Positions 40,078-49,977 of a DNA stretch of 60,292 nt are shown in pieces. The position numbers and the translations under genes are program-made. How positions within the stretch are numbered: the first letter of the stretch is position 1; the number at the start of each line of letters is the position of its first letter. Location: positions 1 to 60,292 of the forward strand of contig JAFQQY010000022.1 of NCBI GenBank assembly GCA_017410365.1, given 5' to 3'. Under the pieces are notes generated by a model, which worked only from the letters and a program-made list of their open reading frames with translations, was not told the DNA's origin and did not search any database. This DNA comes from Prevotella sp. (GTDB lineage Bacteria > Bacteroidota > Bacteroidia > Bacteroidales > Bacteroidaceae).

Positions 40078-41607
40078 ATGATAAAAAATATAGTAGAATG
40101 GTTTACGAATAATAAAAAATCACTATTATTTGTATTTTCACTTACCATATTTTATGGATTAATTTTTATATTCAGTGACTTCTATGATATGCCATGTGAC
40201 GGTTTTCGTGACATGGCAATACTTTTTGCACAATGGGGAATTATATGTACGGCAACATTTGCCTTGTTGTGGTTATTGAGTATAAATAAATATGTTTTTA
40301 CCATATTATTTCCGCTTATAACAGTTTCATGTGCAGGTTTGTCGTATTTCAGATATACGGCAAATATTTCCATTACGCCAATGATGGTAGATTTGGCTAT
40401 TATAAACGATTGGCGTACAAACATGGATGTTATAACATGGCAACTTATATTGGTAATGATATTATTTTTTGCCTTGTCATTATTAGTGGTTATTTATAGG
40501 TGGCGTAAAATAAGATTTTACGGTTTCTTGTCTCATCTGCTTCCCTCTGCTTTGCTCATTTTTCTGTTCACTGACATATATATGTTTGCTGCACCATTAT
40601 CACAGCGTTTACCCTATTCTATTTATTATAGTGTGGCAAATTATTTAGACAGTAAGCGTATAATTTCCGAACACAGAAAGATATTTGGCGGTGATATAGT
40701 TAATAATACTGATTCTATGACTGTTGTATTTGTTCTTGGTGAATCATTGAGGGCAAAGAATTTACAGATAAATGGTTACGAACGAGAAACAACACCATTG
40801 CTTTGCAAGGAAACAAATGTGGTTTCATATCCTAATATAAAATCGGAAACAGGTTTCACGCATACGAGTATTCCTTATATTCTTACACGAGCAGACAGTT
40901 TAAATGAAGAGCGGGGATATACAGAAAAATCTTTTATAGACTTATTGAAAAGAGGCGGTTATCATACTTCATGGATTGCCAATCAGGAATCTGTTTCAAC
41001 GTTCATTTACTTTATGAAAGAGTGTGATACTCTAGATTATGTGAATGGAGGAAAATCATTGTATATGTTCGATAAATGGCTTGATGGTGATGTGTTGCCA
41101 TCGTTAGACAGAGAACTGGCTCGAAATGTGAAACATAATTTCATATTAATACATACTATAGGAAGCCATTGGTGGTATCGTTCACATTATCCTGATAGTA
41201 TGGAGTTATTTAGGCCTGTAACAGAAAGTAGAGTAATTTCATCGAACAATGCGGAACAGATGCGCAATACTTACGACAACACTATAGTTTATTCTGATTA
41301 TTTTTGGAATCAGGTAATTAACAGGCTTAGAAATAGGAAGGCAATAATGATATATTTGTCTGACCATTCTGAAAGTCTTGGTGAAAATGGTCATTTTACT
41401 CATGGTGTTGTTCAGGATGCAACGCGCGAACCAGCTTGTTTTGTATGGTATTCGGATATTTTTGCAAACTGTTATCCAGAAAAAATAAAAGCATTGAAAG
41501 ACAACAGAAATGACATTTTGAGCACTTCGTTCGTTTTTCATTCCATATTAGATGTGGCTGGAATAGAATCATTGTATAAGATAAAAAGTGAAAGTATTTT
41601 CAGATGA
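40078..41607 (+). CDS. Phosphoethanolamine transferase (EptA-like sulfatase-fold enzyme)
   Basis: 509 aa. Five TM helices in the first about 175 residues, then a periplasmic alkaline-phosphatase/sulfatase domain: FVLGESLRAKNLQINGYERETTPLL, nucleophile region GFTHTSIPYILTR (Thr), and YLSDHSESLGENGHFTHG with the metal-binding Asp/His. The pattern matches EptA/MCR-type enzymes that put phosphoethanolamine on lipid A or a glycan. AT-rich relative to flanking genes. Overlaps the acyltransferase gene by four bases, so both probably modify the same envelope glycolipid. Confidence 0.88.
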   Translation: MIKNIVEWFTNNKKSLLFVFSLTIFYGLIFIFSDFYDMPCDGFRDMAILFAQWGIICTATFALLWLLSINKYVFTILFPLITVSCAGLSYFRYTANISITPMMVDLAIINDWRTNMDVITWQLILVMILFFALSLLVVIYRWRKIRFYGFLSHLLPSALLIFLFTDIYMFAAPLSQRLPYSIYYSVANYLDSKRIISEHRKIFGGDIVNNTDSMTVVFVLGESLRAKNLQINGYERETTPLLCKETNVVSYPNIKSETGFTHTSIPYILTRADSLNEERGYTEKSFIDLLKRGGYHTSWIANQESVSTFIYFMKECDTLDYVNGGKSLYMFDKWLDGDVLPSLDRELARNVKHNFILIHTIGSHWWYRSHYPDSMELFRPVTESRVISSNNAEQMRNTYDNTIVYSDYFWNQVINRLRNRKAIMIYLSDHSESLGENGHFTHGVVQDATREPACFVWYSDIFANCYPEKIKALKDNRNDILSTSFVFHSILDVAGIESLYKIKSESIFR

Positions 41608-42602
41608 ATGGAAATAGAATAATATCTGTAGATTATGCCAAGGCAATAGGCATATATTTAGTTGTATTAGCTCATACCCAATTGTGTGCTCCACTAACCA
41701 ACTGGATATATGTTTTTCACATGCCTTTGTTTTTCTTCATTTCCGGATATTTGTTTTCATTTGAAAAACATACAAGTTTTAAAGAGTTTTCAATATTAAG
41801 ATTTAGACAACTGATAGTTCCATACATTGCATTTAATGTAATTTCTTATTTGGCGTGGTTGTTGGTTTTACGCAAAGTAGGAGTCAATGACGACAGTGAT
41901 ATTAGCTGGTATGAACCTATTTTAGCGGCTTTGCAAGGCAAAGGCTATGATATGGTGCATAATGTACCGTTGTGGTTCTTTATGTGCCTTTACATTGTGG
42001 AAATGATTTATTATTGTCTTTTCAGGAATATAGATAATAATAAAAGGTGTATTATGATAGCGGTTATTGCCGTTATTGGTTTTATTAGCGGAAAAATCGA
42101 TGGATATTTTCTTCCATTATGTTTGTCAATAGTTCCTTCAGCCATTCTGTTTTATTCTTTAGGAAATATGTTCAATGGAAAAATTTTGAAGACCAACGGA
42201 TTGCTTATAATGTTCTTTTTGGTTATAACCGTTGTTGTAGCTCATTTCAATGGTCGTATTAATATGCATAGGAACTTTTATGGAAACTATATTTTATTTG
42301 TTTTAGGAGCATTCTCAGGAATATATATGATGATAGGTTTGTGCAATTTGTTTGCTGCCAAGTTAAGTAATCATAGATTGGCGAAATATATATCAATGAA
42401 TACACTTATTATTTGTGGTTTTCATTTGCTTGTCTTTTCCTTTGTCAAGTTCATAATGGTTTATGTATTTGATATTAACCCAAATATTCTTGAAGATAGA
42501 ATCTTGGGTAATATTTTGTTTGCTTGCTTGAGCATTGTTGTGTGTGTACCTATTATATATATTATAAAAAAATATATTCCTTTTATCATAGGCAAACGAT
42601 AA
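41604..42602 (+). CDS. Acyltransferase-3 family membrane protein
   Basis: 332 aa with about ten TM helices. N-terminal signature RIISVDYAKAIGIYLVVLAHT followed by FHMPLFFFISGYLF, as in O-acetyl/succinyl transferases of surface polysaccharides. Translationally coupled to the preceding phosphoethanolamine transferase. The last codons form one arm of a strong hairpin that extends past the stop codon. Confidence 0.88.
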   Translation: MNGNRIISVDYAKAIGIYLVVLAHTQLCAPLTNWIYVFHMPLFFFISGYLFSFEKHTSFKEFSILRFRQLIVPYIAFNVISYLAWLLVLRKVGVNDDSDISWYEPILAALQGKGYDMVHNVPLWFFMCLYIVEMIYYCLFRNIDNNKRCIMIAVIAVIGFISGKIDGYFLPLCLSIVPSAILFYSLGNMFNGKILKTNGLLIMFFLVITVVVAHFNGRINMHRNFYGNYILFVLGAFSGIYMMIGLCNLFAAKLSNHRLAKYISMNTLIICGFHLLVFSFVKFIMVYVFDINPNILEDRILGNILFACLSIVVCVPIIYIIKKYIPFIIGKR

Positions 42603-42612
42603 AAGGAATATA
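42573..42612 (+). terminator. Hairpin spanning the end of the acyltransferase gene
   Basis: 15-bp perfect stem (TATATTCCTTTTATC at 42573-42587 with its complement at 42598-42612), 10-nt loop; the stop codon lies in the right arm. Downstream is A/T-rich. The convergent porZ-like gene ends 20 nt further on. Confidence 0.65.
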
Positions 42613-42631
42613 ATATAAATAGTTTTTATTA

Positions 42632-44671
42632 TTATCTTATTATTGCAATCTTGCAAACGGTGCCTTTTTCACCAGTGCTTGTTGCTGTTATAACATTATA
42701 TATGCCTGATGCCACACGATTACCATCTTTATCACATCCGTCCCAAGTGAATGAACCGCCATTGCTTCGACCTTCTGCTACGAGATATCCTGTAGCAGTA
42801 GTTATCTTGACATCTGCATTATATGTAAGTCCAACAATAGTAATATTGCCGTTATATTCTGGTCTTACAGGATTAGGATATGCATATACATTATCTTTAT
42901 CCATATTTTCAACAGCAATTGTAGCATCGTTCATATATGAACATAAACCATAATTAGTTGCTATGAATACTTCTCCTGTTTTGTCATTGATGGCAATAGA
43001 ATTGATATTATTTGAGAGCAAATCACTGTTTTCTGCGGTAAAATGATATATTTGTTCGATGTTATCACTACTTATAACATATACTCCATTACCATCTGTT
43101 CCAAACCATTTTCTGTTTGCTCCATCAATGGCCATGCATCTAATGTCAACACCGCTGAGAAGATAGTCAGCAAGGTTTGTACCGTCGTTGCGTGGAACTT
43201 TAATTTGGTTAAAAACAATGTTTTCTTTGCCAACATCATTAGAATATATGACAAATGGTCCAACGTTTGTTCCTATCCATATATTTCCTTCTTTGTCTTC
43301 AGACCAACAATGTACAGCTGTTAAAGTATATGATGTTCCATCTTGATTTTGAAAATTTGTATATCTGATAACTTTGTCTTGTTCTGTTTGTATACAGAAT
43401 AATGCAGGCAATCGCCAGTTATCATTAACCATCCATAAAAGATTACGACTGTCAAAATTCATGTTTCTCATCGTTGAAAGTCCTAATCCGTCATTGTTGA
43501 AAATAGTATTATATCTGCTTTCTACAGTCTGGCTGTTTTTAGGAATTACAAAAAAGTTAGCATCCTTACAGCCGCTGTTCATTATCCATAAATTACCTTC
43601 CTTGTCATACTTAATACCATTGATAAGCAAATAATCGTTTCCAAGCAACGAACCTCCGAATGTTGTAGCCGGTCGGAGAATACTATTGTCTTTGTTGTAA
43701 TATTTAATGAGTTTACCACTTTTAAACTCATATAATCCTGTACGTCCGCCTGCAAATACATGTTCAGGGTCGTTAGGATCTGCATCAATACAATTGATGT
43801 CTTGATATGCGTAGCCAGTAATAGTGTCAATATTGTCTTCGTAAATTATCCAGTTGTCATTTTTAAGTACTTGAATACATCCTGGATTATTCTTCTGAAC
43901 GTTTGTACCGTAAATGCCGCCTGTTGTATATAGAGTATTGTTCTTGAATGACATTTCATAGAAAAGATTGTGTTTAGGGCTGTCAATACTCAATTTAGAA
44001 ACTATTGGCAAGTATTTGTTATAGTCGGTCAAGTCTTCATTGAAGATGCTGTCGTCGCTGTTATATTCTTCTTTCCAGTTTTTCTTGTCGAGCAAATTAT
44101 CGGTTATCGATGCCTTAAGATAGAACCAGAAGTTTTTCTTTGCCAGAATGCTGTTGTCTTTTATTATCACCTTCTCTATCTTCTCGTTGAGAATATACGA
44201 CTCACTGATTTCAGCATCGGTAATATTTACCTTTACAACACCGAAACCGGTGGCAAGATAGGCGTATTTTCCGTATATCGTTATGTTATTTACGGTTTTA
44301 TCTTCAGTCATAGATTTTGTGAAGAGATCGGAAATGTTTGTTACTTCTCCGTTTGTCTCTACCAAATCGATATTACTGTTTTCGTAAACAACAATAAGAC
44401 GTTTGGCCGTTTTTGACCAAGCGATTTTCTTAATCTTCGTGTCACTTAAGCCTCTTACCTTGTCGTAAGTTGTTATTGACTCGTCGTTCTTATTATATTG
44501 ATATAGATTGTCTGAGGCCAAAACAAAGATATCATCACCAGCTGCTGCTATCTGTTGCACATCATGATACGCCATGTATGCATTCCAAGTACCTATGCCA
44601 GCAGCATTGATTGTAGTGCATATACCTAATTGTATTATGCACAAAAGTATGATGATAATTGTTTTTCTCAT
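42632..44671 (-). CDS. porZ: PorZ-like two-propeller protein of the type IX secretion system
   Basis: 679 aa with signal peptide. Residues about 25-590 form repeated beta-propeller blades of the two-component-regulator type (WNAYMAYHDVQQIAAAGDDIFVLA..., DKEGNIWIGTNVGPF, ANRKWFGTDGNGVYV, GEVFIATNYGLCSY). The C-terminal 85 residues look like the FlgD-like/type A C-terminal domain (AYPNPVRPEYNG, VASGIYNVITAT). This layout fits PorZ, which takes part in anchoring type IX cargo to anionic LPS. Lies 15 nt after rdgB. Confidence 0.8.
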   Translation of the reverse strand: MRKTIIIILLCIIQLGICTTINAAGIGTWNAYMAYHDVQQIAAAGDDIFVLASDNLYQYNKNDESITTYDKVRGLSDTKIKKIAWSKTAKRLIVVYENSNIDLVETNGEVTNISDLFTKSMTEDKTVNNITIYGKYAYLATGFGVVKVNITDAEISESYILNEKIEKVIIKDNSILAKKNFWFYLKASITDNLLDKKNWKEEYNSDDSIFNEDLTDYNKYLPIVSKLSIDSPKHNLFYEMSFKNNTLYTTGGIYGTNVQKNNPGCIQVLKNDNWIIYEDNIDTITGYAYQDINCIDADPNDPEHVFAGGRTGLYEFKSGKLIKYYNKDNSILRPATTFGGSLLGNDYLLINGIKYDKEGNLWIMNSGCKDANFFVIPKNSQTVESRYNTIFNNDGLGLSTMRNMNFDSRNLLWMVNDNWRLPALFCIQTEQDKVIRYTNFQNQDGTSYTLTAVHCWSEDKEGNIWIGTNVGPFVIYSNDVGKENIVFNQIKVPRNDGTNLADYLLSGVDIRCMAIDGANRKWFGTDGNGVYVISSDNIEQIYHFTAENSDLLSNNINSIAINDKTGEVFIATNYGLCSYMNDATIAVENMDKDNVYAYPNPVRPEYNGNITIVGLTYNADVKITTATGYLVAEGRSNGGSFTWDGCDKDGNRVASGIYNVITATSTGEKGTVCKIAIIR

Positions 44672-44686
44672 AATAATATCTTTATT

Positions 44687-45283
44687 TTACTTGTTTGATA
44701 AATACTTTGCAAGTTTTGCCACGGCTCTCGCCCTGTGGCTGATGGTGTTCTTGACGTCGTTGCCCAGTTCAGCGAATGTCTCATTGTAGCCTTCAGGTTG
44801 GAAGATAGGGTCGTAACCGAAGCCCTCCCCTCCCCTACGCTCGCGTATGATGGTGCCGTTGACGATGCCTTCAAACTGTTCTACGGTTGCTTGTTGTCCG
44901 TTGTCGTTCATTATTATTAACGCAATAACAGTGCGGAATCTTGCATTGCGATTGTTATTTTCTCCTAATTCGGCCAACAACTTGGTCATATTTGCCTCAC
45001 TGTCGTGTCCGTCACCACCAGCATAACGGGCTGAATAGACACCTGGTGCACCGTTCAAGGCATCTACCTCAAGACCGGTATCGTCGGCAAAAACACTCAT
45101 TCCGTATTTATTGGCAATGTATTCAGCCTTTTGCATGGCATTAGCCTCAAGCGTCGTGCCTGTTTCCGGAATGTCGTCGTGGCAGTTGATGTCGGCAAGT
45201 GATAGCACCTCTACCCTACTGCCCAATATGCTTCGAATCTCATCGAGCTTATGCTTATTGTTTGTTGCGAATACTATTTTCAT
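44687..45283 (-). CDS. rdgB: Non-canonical purine NTP pyrophosphatase (RdgB/HAM1)
   Basis: 198 aa. Removes ITP, dITP and XTP from the nucleotide pool. N-terminal [20 protein letters not shown], central [26 protein letters not shown], and [11 protein letters not shown] with C-terminal [13 protein letters not shown] are diagnostic. Length is normal. Upstream lie octamer repeats instead of a clear promoter, so it is probably read from the leuS/yitT side. Confidence 0.96.
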   Translation of the reverse strand: MKIVFATNNKHKLDEIRSILGSRVEVLSLADINCHDDIPETGTTLEANAMQKAEYIANKYGMSVFADDTGLEVDALNGAPGVYSARYAGGDGHDSEANMTKLLAELGENNNRNARFRTVIALIIMNDNGQQATVEQFEGIVNGTIIRERRGGEGFGYDPIFQPEGYNETFAELGNDVKNTISHRARAVAKLAKYLSNK

Positions 45284-45294
45284 AATTTATTTTA

Positions 45295-45425
45295 GTTGAC
45301 AAGTAGACGAGTAGACAAGTTATTTGCATCTAAAGCTATTGTCCTTTAACTCCTTCTAACTTCCTTTGCCTTCCTCTAACTCCTTAATTCAGTTCCCCTT
45401 CCCTTCGGGAGGGGTTAGGGGTAGG
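45295..45425. repeat. Composite octamer repeat with palindromic element at the 3' end of yitT-like gene
   Basis: GT(T/A)GACRA octamers (45295-45320), linker starting TTTGCATCTAAAGC (45323-45344), TTAACTCC-like octamers (45345-45384), then a GC-rich hairpin element (45393-45425). The last part lies inside the coding region and gives the C-terminal PTPNPSRREGELN. Confidence 0.82.
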
Positions 45426-46340
45426 TTCCTCCTCCTTATTCTTAATCTCCTTCACCTTTATCTCATCAAATCCTTCGCCATAAACGCCGATTACGCTACT
45501 CTGACTAACGAAGGCATTAGGGTCGATGGTCTTTATCAGTCGGAAGATAAACACGCTTTCGCGTTTCTTTGCCAAGAGACAGATGACCTTTCTTTCCTTA
45601 CCCGTGTACCACCCGTGACCATCGAGAATGGTGAGTCCGTGGTCGGTCTGTGTGCCTATGGCATTGGCTATCTCCTGCCATTTATTTGAGAAGATAAGGA
45701 ATTGTACCGACTCGCGGCGTGCGTTCATAACATAGTCGAGCACAGAGCATTCTATAGCCATGGCTATGAGACCGAATACCAGTTTGCGCCAATCATTGAA
45801 TACCGGAATACAACTGCTGATTATAAGCACGTCGACCAGAATAAGTACCGTGCCAAGCGATATGTTGTGATATTTGTTTACGCAGGCTGCCACTATATCT
45901 GTACCACCTGTACTGCCGTTGTTGAGGAATACAATGGCAAGCGAACAGCCTGTCAGCATGGTTCCAATGATAAGCGACATGAAGTCTTCGCCCGGACCGA
46001 GTACTTGGGGGAAAGTGCCGTCAGGCTGAATGAATATCTGCTGGGCGATAGACAAGAACAATGCCAATACCACTATGGCATAGATGGTTTTTATCATGAA
46101 CCTCAGTCCAAGTATCTTCAATGCCATTACGAGCAAGACAATGTTGATAACAAGGTAGGTATATTCGATTGGGAAACCAGTGGCATAATAGACAATGGCA
46201 GAAATACCCGTAACACCACCAGTTACAATCTCATAAGGCAACAGAAACACCGTCCAGCCGAAGGTGTAAAGGAGAAGACCGAGGGTTATGAAAAGATAAT
46301 CCTCGGCTTCTCTCATTATTCTCTTTTGTGATATGGTCAT
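45384..46340 (-). CDS. YitT-family membrane protein
   Basis: 318 aa from the ATG at 46340 (MTISQKRIMREAEDY). An upstream start at 46388 only adds residues translated from GTTGACRA octamers (MSTRQLVYSST) and is rejected. About five or six TM helices with the family features FGWTVFLLPYEIVTGGVTGISAI and FLNNGSTGGTDIVA, followed by a cytoplasmic DUF2179 domain (about 230-300, IFSNKWQEIANAI... DGHGWYTGKERKVI). Function unknown; transport suspected. The C-terminal tail PTPNPSRREGELN is encoded by a repeat element and probably not functional. Confidence 0.88.
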   Translation of the reverse strand: MTISQKRIMREAEDYLFITLGLLLYTFGWTVFLLPYEIVTGGVTGISAIVYYATGFPIEYTYLVINIVLLVMALKILGLRFMIKTIYAIVVLALFLSIAQQIFIQPDGTFPQVLGPGEDFMSLIIGTMLTGCSLAIVFLNNGSTGGTDIVAACVNKYHNISLGTVLILVDVLIISSCIPVFNDWRKLVFGLIAMAIECSVLDYVMNARRESVQFLIFSNKWQEIANAIGTQTDHGLTILDGHGWYTGKERKVICLLAKKRESVFIFRLIKTIDPNAFVSQSSVIGVYGEGFDEIKVKEIKNKEEEPTPNPSRREGELN

Positions 46341-46345
46341 ATTAG

Positions 46346-46392
46346 TTAGTAAACAAGTTGACGAGTAAACAAGTTGACGAGTAGACAAGTTG
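46346..46392. repeat. Octamer array upstream of yitT-like gene
   Basis: About six GTTGACGA / GTAGACAA / GTAAACAA units just before the start codon at 46340, in the presumed leuS-yitT intercistronic region. Confidence 0.75.
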
Positions 46393-46463
46393 TTTGCTAT
46401 TAAACCATATTTTATTATCGCTCAACAACACATGTCCTCTATCTTCTTTCTAATATTCCCATT

Positions 46464-46494
46464 CCCTCCCCCAAGGGGGAGGTTGGGAGGGGGC
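46464..46494. repeat. GC-rich palindromic element just after leuS
   Basis: CCCTCCCCCAAGGGGGAGG with a trailing TTGGGAGGGGGC, ending one base before the leuS stop codon; same type as 24561 and 48939. May terminate or stabilise the leuS transcript. Confidence 0.75.
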
Positions 46495-46495
46495 T

Positions 46496-49423
46496 TTATT
46501 TCATCACCACATTTACAATCTTCTTAGGCACGATGATGACCTTCATCACCTGTTTGCCTTCAAGATATTTAGCGGTGCGCTCGTCGGCCAGTACCTGCTC
46601 CTGAATGCTTGCGTTTTCTGCATCGGCAGCAAACTGCATCTGGAAACGGGCCTTGCCGTTGAATGATATTGTGAGTTGCATCTGACTCTCCACTAGATAC
46701 TCCTCATTGTGCTTAGGCCACTGAGCATCGCAAACGCTGCCCTGCTCGCCCAATGCTTCCCATAGCTCTTCGGCAATATGTGGAGCAAATGGTGCTATCA
46801 GCACAACGATAGTCTTCAGCAGTTCCTTGTTGCGGCACTTCATCTGACTGAGTTCGTTAACGCAAATCATGAATGCTGAAATGCTGGTGTTGTAGCTGAA
46901 GTGCTCTATGTCCTGACTAACTTTCTTGATAAGCTTGTGAACGCTCTTCAACTGCTCTGGTGTTGCCTGTTCGCTATCAGTTGGGAGGAACTGACCATCA
47001 CGGCTGTAGTAGAGGCCCCAGAACTTCTTCAAGAAGCGGTGACAACCATCGATGCCGTTGGTGTCCCAAGGCTTTGACTGCTCTACAGGACCAAGGAACA
47101 TCTCATACAAGCGCAGTGTGTCAGCACCATATTTCTCAACAATCATGTCAGGGTTGACAACGTTGAACATTGACTTTGACATCTTCTCAACAGCCCATCC
47201 GCAGATATACTTGCCGTCTTCGAGTATAAACTCAGCATCGTTGTATTCTGGGCGCCACTGCTTGAATGCCTCTATGTCGAGCACATCGCCGCTGACGATG
47301 TTTACATCTACATGGAGCGGTGTAACGTCGTAGTCTTTCTTCAGGTTGAGCGATACGAATGTGTTTGTATCCTTGATGCGGTAAACGAAGTTTGAGCGTC
47401 CCTGAATCATACCCTGATTTACGAGTTTCTGGAATGGCTCTTCTTTGCAAGAATAACCGCAGTCGAAGAGGAACTTGTTCCAGAAGCGTGAGTAGATAAG
47501 GTGACCTGTGGCATGCTCAGTACCGCCAACATAGAGATCGACATTCTGCCAGTAGTCATCAACGTCCTTGCTCACCAGCGTCTCGTCGTTGTGTGGGTCC
47601 ATATAGCGCAGGTAGTAAGCAGAACTGCCGGCAAAGCCAGGCATTGTGTTCAGTTCGAGAGGGAAGATAGTCTCGTTGTCAACCAATGATTTGTCAACAA
47701 TCTTCTGCTCCTTCTCGTTCCATGCCCACATCTTAGCGTGACCGAGTGGCGGCTCACCTGTCTCGGTAGGCAGGAATTTCTCTACCTCTGGCAACTGCAA
47801 TGGCAGACACTCCTCTGGTACCATATATGGCATTCCGTCCTTGTAGTAAACAGGGAATGGCTCGCCCCAGTAGCGCTGGCGACTGAAGATAGCGTCGCGC
47901 AGACGGAAGTTAACCTTCACACGGCCAAGGTTGTTTTCTGTAACATATTTCTTTGTGGCGGCAATAGCCTCTTTTACAGTCAGTCCGTTGAGTGAGAACT
48001 TATGAGATGCTGAGTTGCAAACAATACCTTCCTTTGCGTCGTAGCTCTCTTCGCTCACGTCGGCACCCTCTATCAGTGGGATGATAGGCAGATTGAAATG
48101 CTTTGCGAAAGCATAGTCGCGACTGTCGTGAGCAGGCACAGCCATTATGGCACCGGTACCATAGCCAGCCAGTACGTAGTCGCTCACCCAGATAGGAATA
48201 GCCTCGTCGGTGAATGGATTGATGGCATAAGAACCAGTGAACACACCGGTAACGCGACGGTCGGCAATGCGGTCGCGCTCTGTGCGCTTCTTTGTTGCAG
48301 CCAGATAGTCTTCAACAGCCTGCTTCTGCTCTGCCGTTGTTACCAGACTTACATACTCTGATTCAGGAGCCAACACCATGAATGTTACACCGAACATTGT
48401 ATCGGCGCGGGTGGTAAAGATAGTGAAGGACGCCCCCCTTTCGTCCCCCGAGGGGGATGCTTTTGCAGTTAACTTGTCAACTTGTTCACTTGTCAACTTG
48501 TCAACTACTATATCAAACTGCACCTCAGTACCTTCAGAACGGCCAATCCAGTTCTTCTGTGTTTCCTTGAGCGATTCCGTCCAGTCGATATTGTTTAGTC
48601 CGTCGAGCAGGCGCTGTGCATAAGCCGATACGCGCAGACACCACTGGCGCATCTTCTTCTGCACCACAGGATAACCGCCACGTTCAGAAACACCGTCCAC
48701 CACTTCGTCGTTGGCAAGCACGGTGCCAAGTTGTGGACACCAGTTAACCATTGTCTCGCCCAGATAAGCTATGCGGTAGTTCATCAGCACTTCCTGCTTC
48801 TGCTTCTCGCTCATACTGCCCCACTCTGCTGCCGTGAAGCTAAGTTCTTCTGAGCAAGCCACGTTGTATGCCTCAAGTCCTTCAGTACCATGTTGGTCGA
48901 AATAAGCAACCAACTCCTCAATAGGGCGAGCCTTCTCGCTCCCCTCGCCCTTTGGAGAGGGGTTGGGGGTGAGGCTTCCTCCATAGAAACTGCCAAACAT
49001 CTTCTGGAAAGCCCACTGTGTCCACTTGTAGTAACCTGGCTCGCAAGTGCGCACCTCACGGTCCCAGTCGAAGCAGAAACCAATCTTGTCCAGTTGCTCA
49101 CGATAGTGGTTGATGTTCGCCTCGGTGGTTATTGCCGGATGCTGTCCAGTCTGTATAGCATACTGCTCTGCAGGCAGTCCGTATGCGTCGTAACCCATTG
49201 GGTTGAGCACGTTGAAGCCCTGCAGTCGCTTGTAGCGTGCATATATATCGCTGGCGATATAGCCAAGCGGATGACCTACATGCAATCCTGCTCCCGATGG
49301 ATATGGGAACATGTTCAGCACGTAGAACTTCTGTTTGTTCTTGTCTTCAGCAACCTTGTAGGTTTTCTGCTCTACCCATCGTTGCTGCCATTTCTTTTCG
49401 ATGTCTCTAAAATTGTATTCCAT
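46496..49423 (-). CDS. leuS: Leucyl-tRNA synthetase with two in-frame repeat insertions
   Basis: 975 aa class I synthetase charging tRNA-Leu. HIGH motif as HVGH in [16 protein letters not shown] (about 41-55); editing domain with [21 protein letters not shown] in [14 protein letters not shown]-terminal anticodon-binding helices. Two tracts are foreign to the family: residues about 150-161 ([11 protein letters not shown], from the 37-nt palindromic element) and about 307-331 ([13 protein letters not shown] then ASPSGDERG, from octamers plus a second palindrome). Both keep the frame of an essential enzyme. First gene of a probable leuS-yitT-rdgB-porZ transcript; promoter at 49482-49512. Confidence 0.96.
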   Translation of the reverse strand: MEYNFRDIEKKWQQRWVEQKTYKVAEDKNKQKFYVLNMFPYPSGAGLHVGHPLGYIASDIYARYKRLQGFNVLNPMGYDAYGLPAEQYAIQTGQHPAITTEANINHYREQLDKIGFCFDWDREVRTCEPGYYKWTQWAFQKMFGSFYGGSLTPNPSPKGEGSEKARPIEELVAYFDQHGTEGLEAYNVACSEELSFTAAEWGSMSEKQKQEVLMNYRIAYLGETMVNWCPQLGTVLANDEVVDGVSERGGYPVVQKKMRQWCLRVSAYAQRLLDGLNNIDWTESLKETQKNWIGRSEGTEVQFDIVVDKLTSEQVDKLTAKASPSGDERGASFTIFTTRADTMFGVTFMVLAPESEYVSLVTTAEQKQAVEDYLAATKKRTERDRIADRRVTGVFTGSYAINPFTDEAIPIWVSDYVLAGYGTGAIMAVPAHDSRDYAFAKHFNLPIIPLIEGADVSEESYDAKEGIVCNSASHKFSLNGLTVKEAIAATKKYVTENNLGRVKVNFRLRDAIFSRQRYWGEPFPVYYKDGMPYMVPEECLPLQLPEVEKFLPTETGEPPLGHAKMWAWNEKEQKIVDKSLVDNETIFPLELNTMPGFAGSSAYYLRYMDPHNDETLVSKDVDDYWQNVDLYVGGTEHATGHLIYSRFWNKFLFDCGYSCKEEPFQKLVNQGMIQGRSNFVYRIKDTNTFVSLNLKKDYDVTPLHVDVNIVSGDVLDIEAFKQWRPEYNDAEFILEDGKYICGWAVEKMSKSMFNVVNPDMIVEKYGADTLRLYEMFLGPVEQSKPWDTNGIDGCHRFLKKFWGLYYSRDGQFLPTDSEQATPEQLKSVHKLIKKVSQDIEHFSYNTSISAFMICVNELSQMKCRNKELLKTIVVLIAPFAPHIAEELWEALGEQGSVCDAQWPKHNEEYLVESQMQLTISFNGKARFQMQFAADAENASIQEQVLADERTAKYLEGKQVMKVIIVPKKIVNVVMK
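48432..48506. repeat. Palindromic element plus octamers inside leuS editing-domain region
   Basis: GC-rich palindrome (CCCCC...CCCCCGAGGGGG, 48432-48460) followed by TTGTCAAC/TTGTTCAC octamers (48468-48506). Octamer polarity relative to the gene is opposite to that in GH43 and GH2, yet no stop codon arises. Confidence 0.85.
48939..48975. repeat. 37-nt palindromic element inside leuS
   Basis: Base-for-base identical to 24561-24597 in the GH43 gene and read in the same frame ([11 protein letters not shown]). Confidence 0.9.
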
Positions 49424-49481
49424 TTCTTTATGTTGTTATTTTATCTTCTATTTTTGTTCGCGTGTTATTATTTATAAACTG

Positions 49482-49512
49482 CAAAGATAGTGTAAGCCGA
49501 GATAATAACAAA
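49482..49512 (-). promoter_or_regulatory. Bacteroidetes promoter of leuS
   Basis: Minus strand: TTTG (49512-49509), 19 nt, TATCTTTG (49489-49482); about 50-nt leader. Confidence 0.85.
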
Positions 49513-49588
49513 ATAAATTCATTTATTTTTTATTTTTCGCACAGCTCAACAACATGTCCGAGGCGCAACCTACCTTATCGAAAGATAG

Positions 49589-49948
49589 TGCGAAAAATAT
49601 GGTTTGCCAACTCCTGATTTCAAGGTTGGTCATAAAATAGTGACGCTTGTAATCCGATTCAAGAACTTGATAACTCCACATAAAAAAGGCGATGAGCCTG
49701 TAAATGAGCCTGTAAATGAGTCTGTAAATGAGTCTGTAAATGAGTCTGTAAATGAGTCTGTAAATGACGTATTAAAAGACATTCTTAAATTTATAAAGAA
49801 CAATCCAGGAGTAAAGAAACCAGCCATAATAACTCATATAGGAAAAAGTAAGGCAACCCTTACAAGGTATCTCAAACAACTGGTTGAACGAAATCTTATT
49901 GAATACAAAGGCTCTGATAAAACTGGAGGCTATTATCTGAAAGAATAG
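49589..49948 (+). pseudogene. 3' remnant of an AlbA_2/Schlafen-like ATP-binding protein gene
   Basis: The frame from 49589 reads CEKYGLPTPDFKVGHKIVTL, which resembles the end of the ATP-binding part of AlbA_2/DUF4325-type Bacteroidales proteins; a TAG lies just before and nothing upstream continues it. It is followed by PVNE(P/S)VNE repeats (a 12-bp tandem repeat) and a winged helix (about 60 residues: NNPGVKKPAIITHIGKSKATLTRYLKQLVE...GGYYLKE), the usual tail of these proteins. A TTG or ATG start could still give a 114-aa wHTH protein, so expression of the fragment is not excluded. Confidence 0.6.
49694..49765 (+). repeat. 12-bp tandem repeat, six units
   Basis: Units GAG(C/T)CTGTAAAT, the first two with C and the next four with T, in frame (E-P/S-V-N). 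Period divisible by three, so copy number can vary without frameshift. Confidence 0.92.
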
Positions 49949-49977
49949 GAGTTTGCATCAAACCCCAAAATAACAGA

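Noticed and set aside
46341-46388. N-terminal extension of the YitT-like protein (MSTRQLVYSST)
   Set aside because: Encoded by GTTGACRA octamers; the Met at 46340 starts the conserved family sequence.
49694-49765. CRISPR-like array
   Set aside because: Units are 12 bp, direct and contiguous with no spacers; it is a coding minisatellite.
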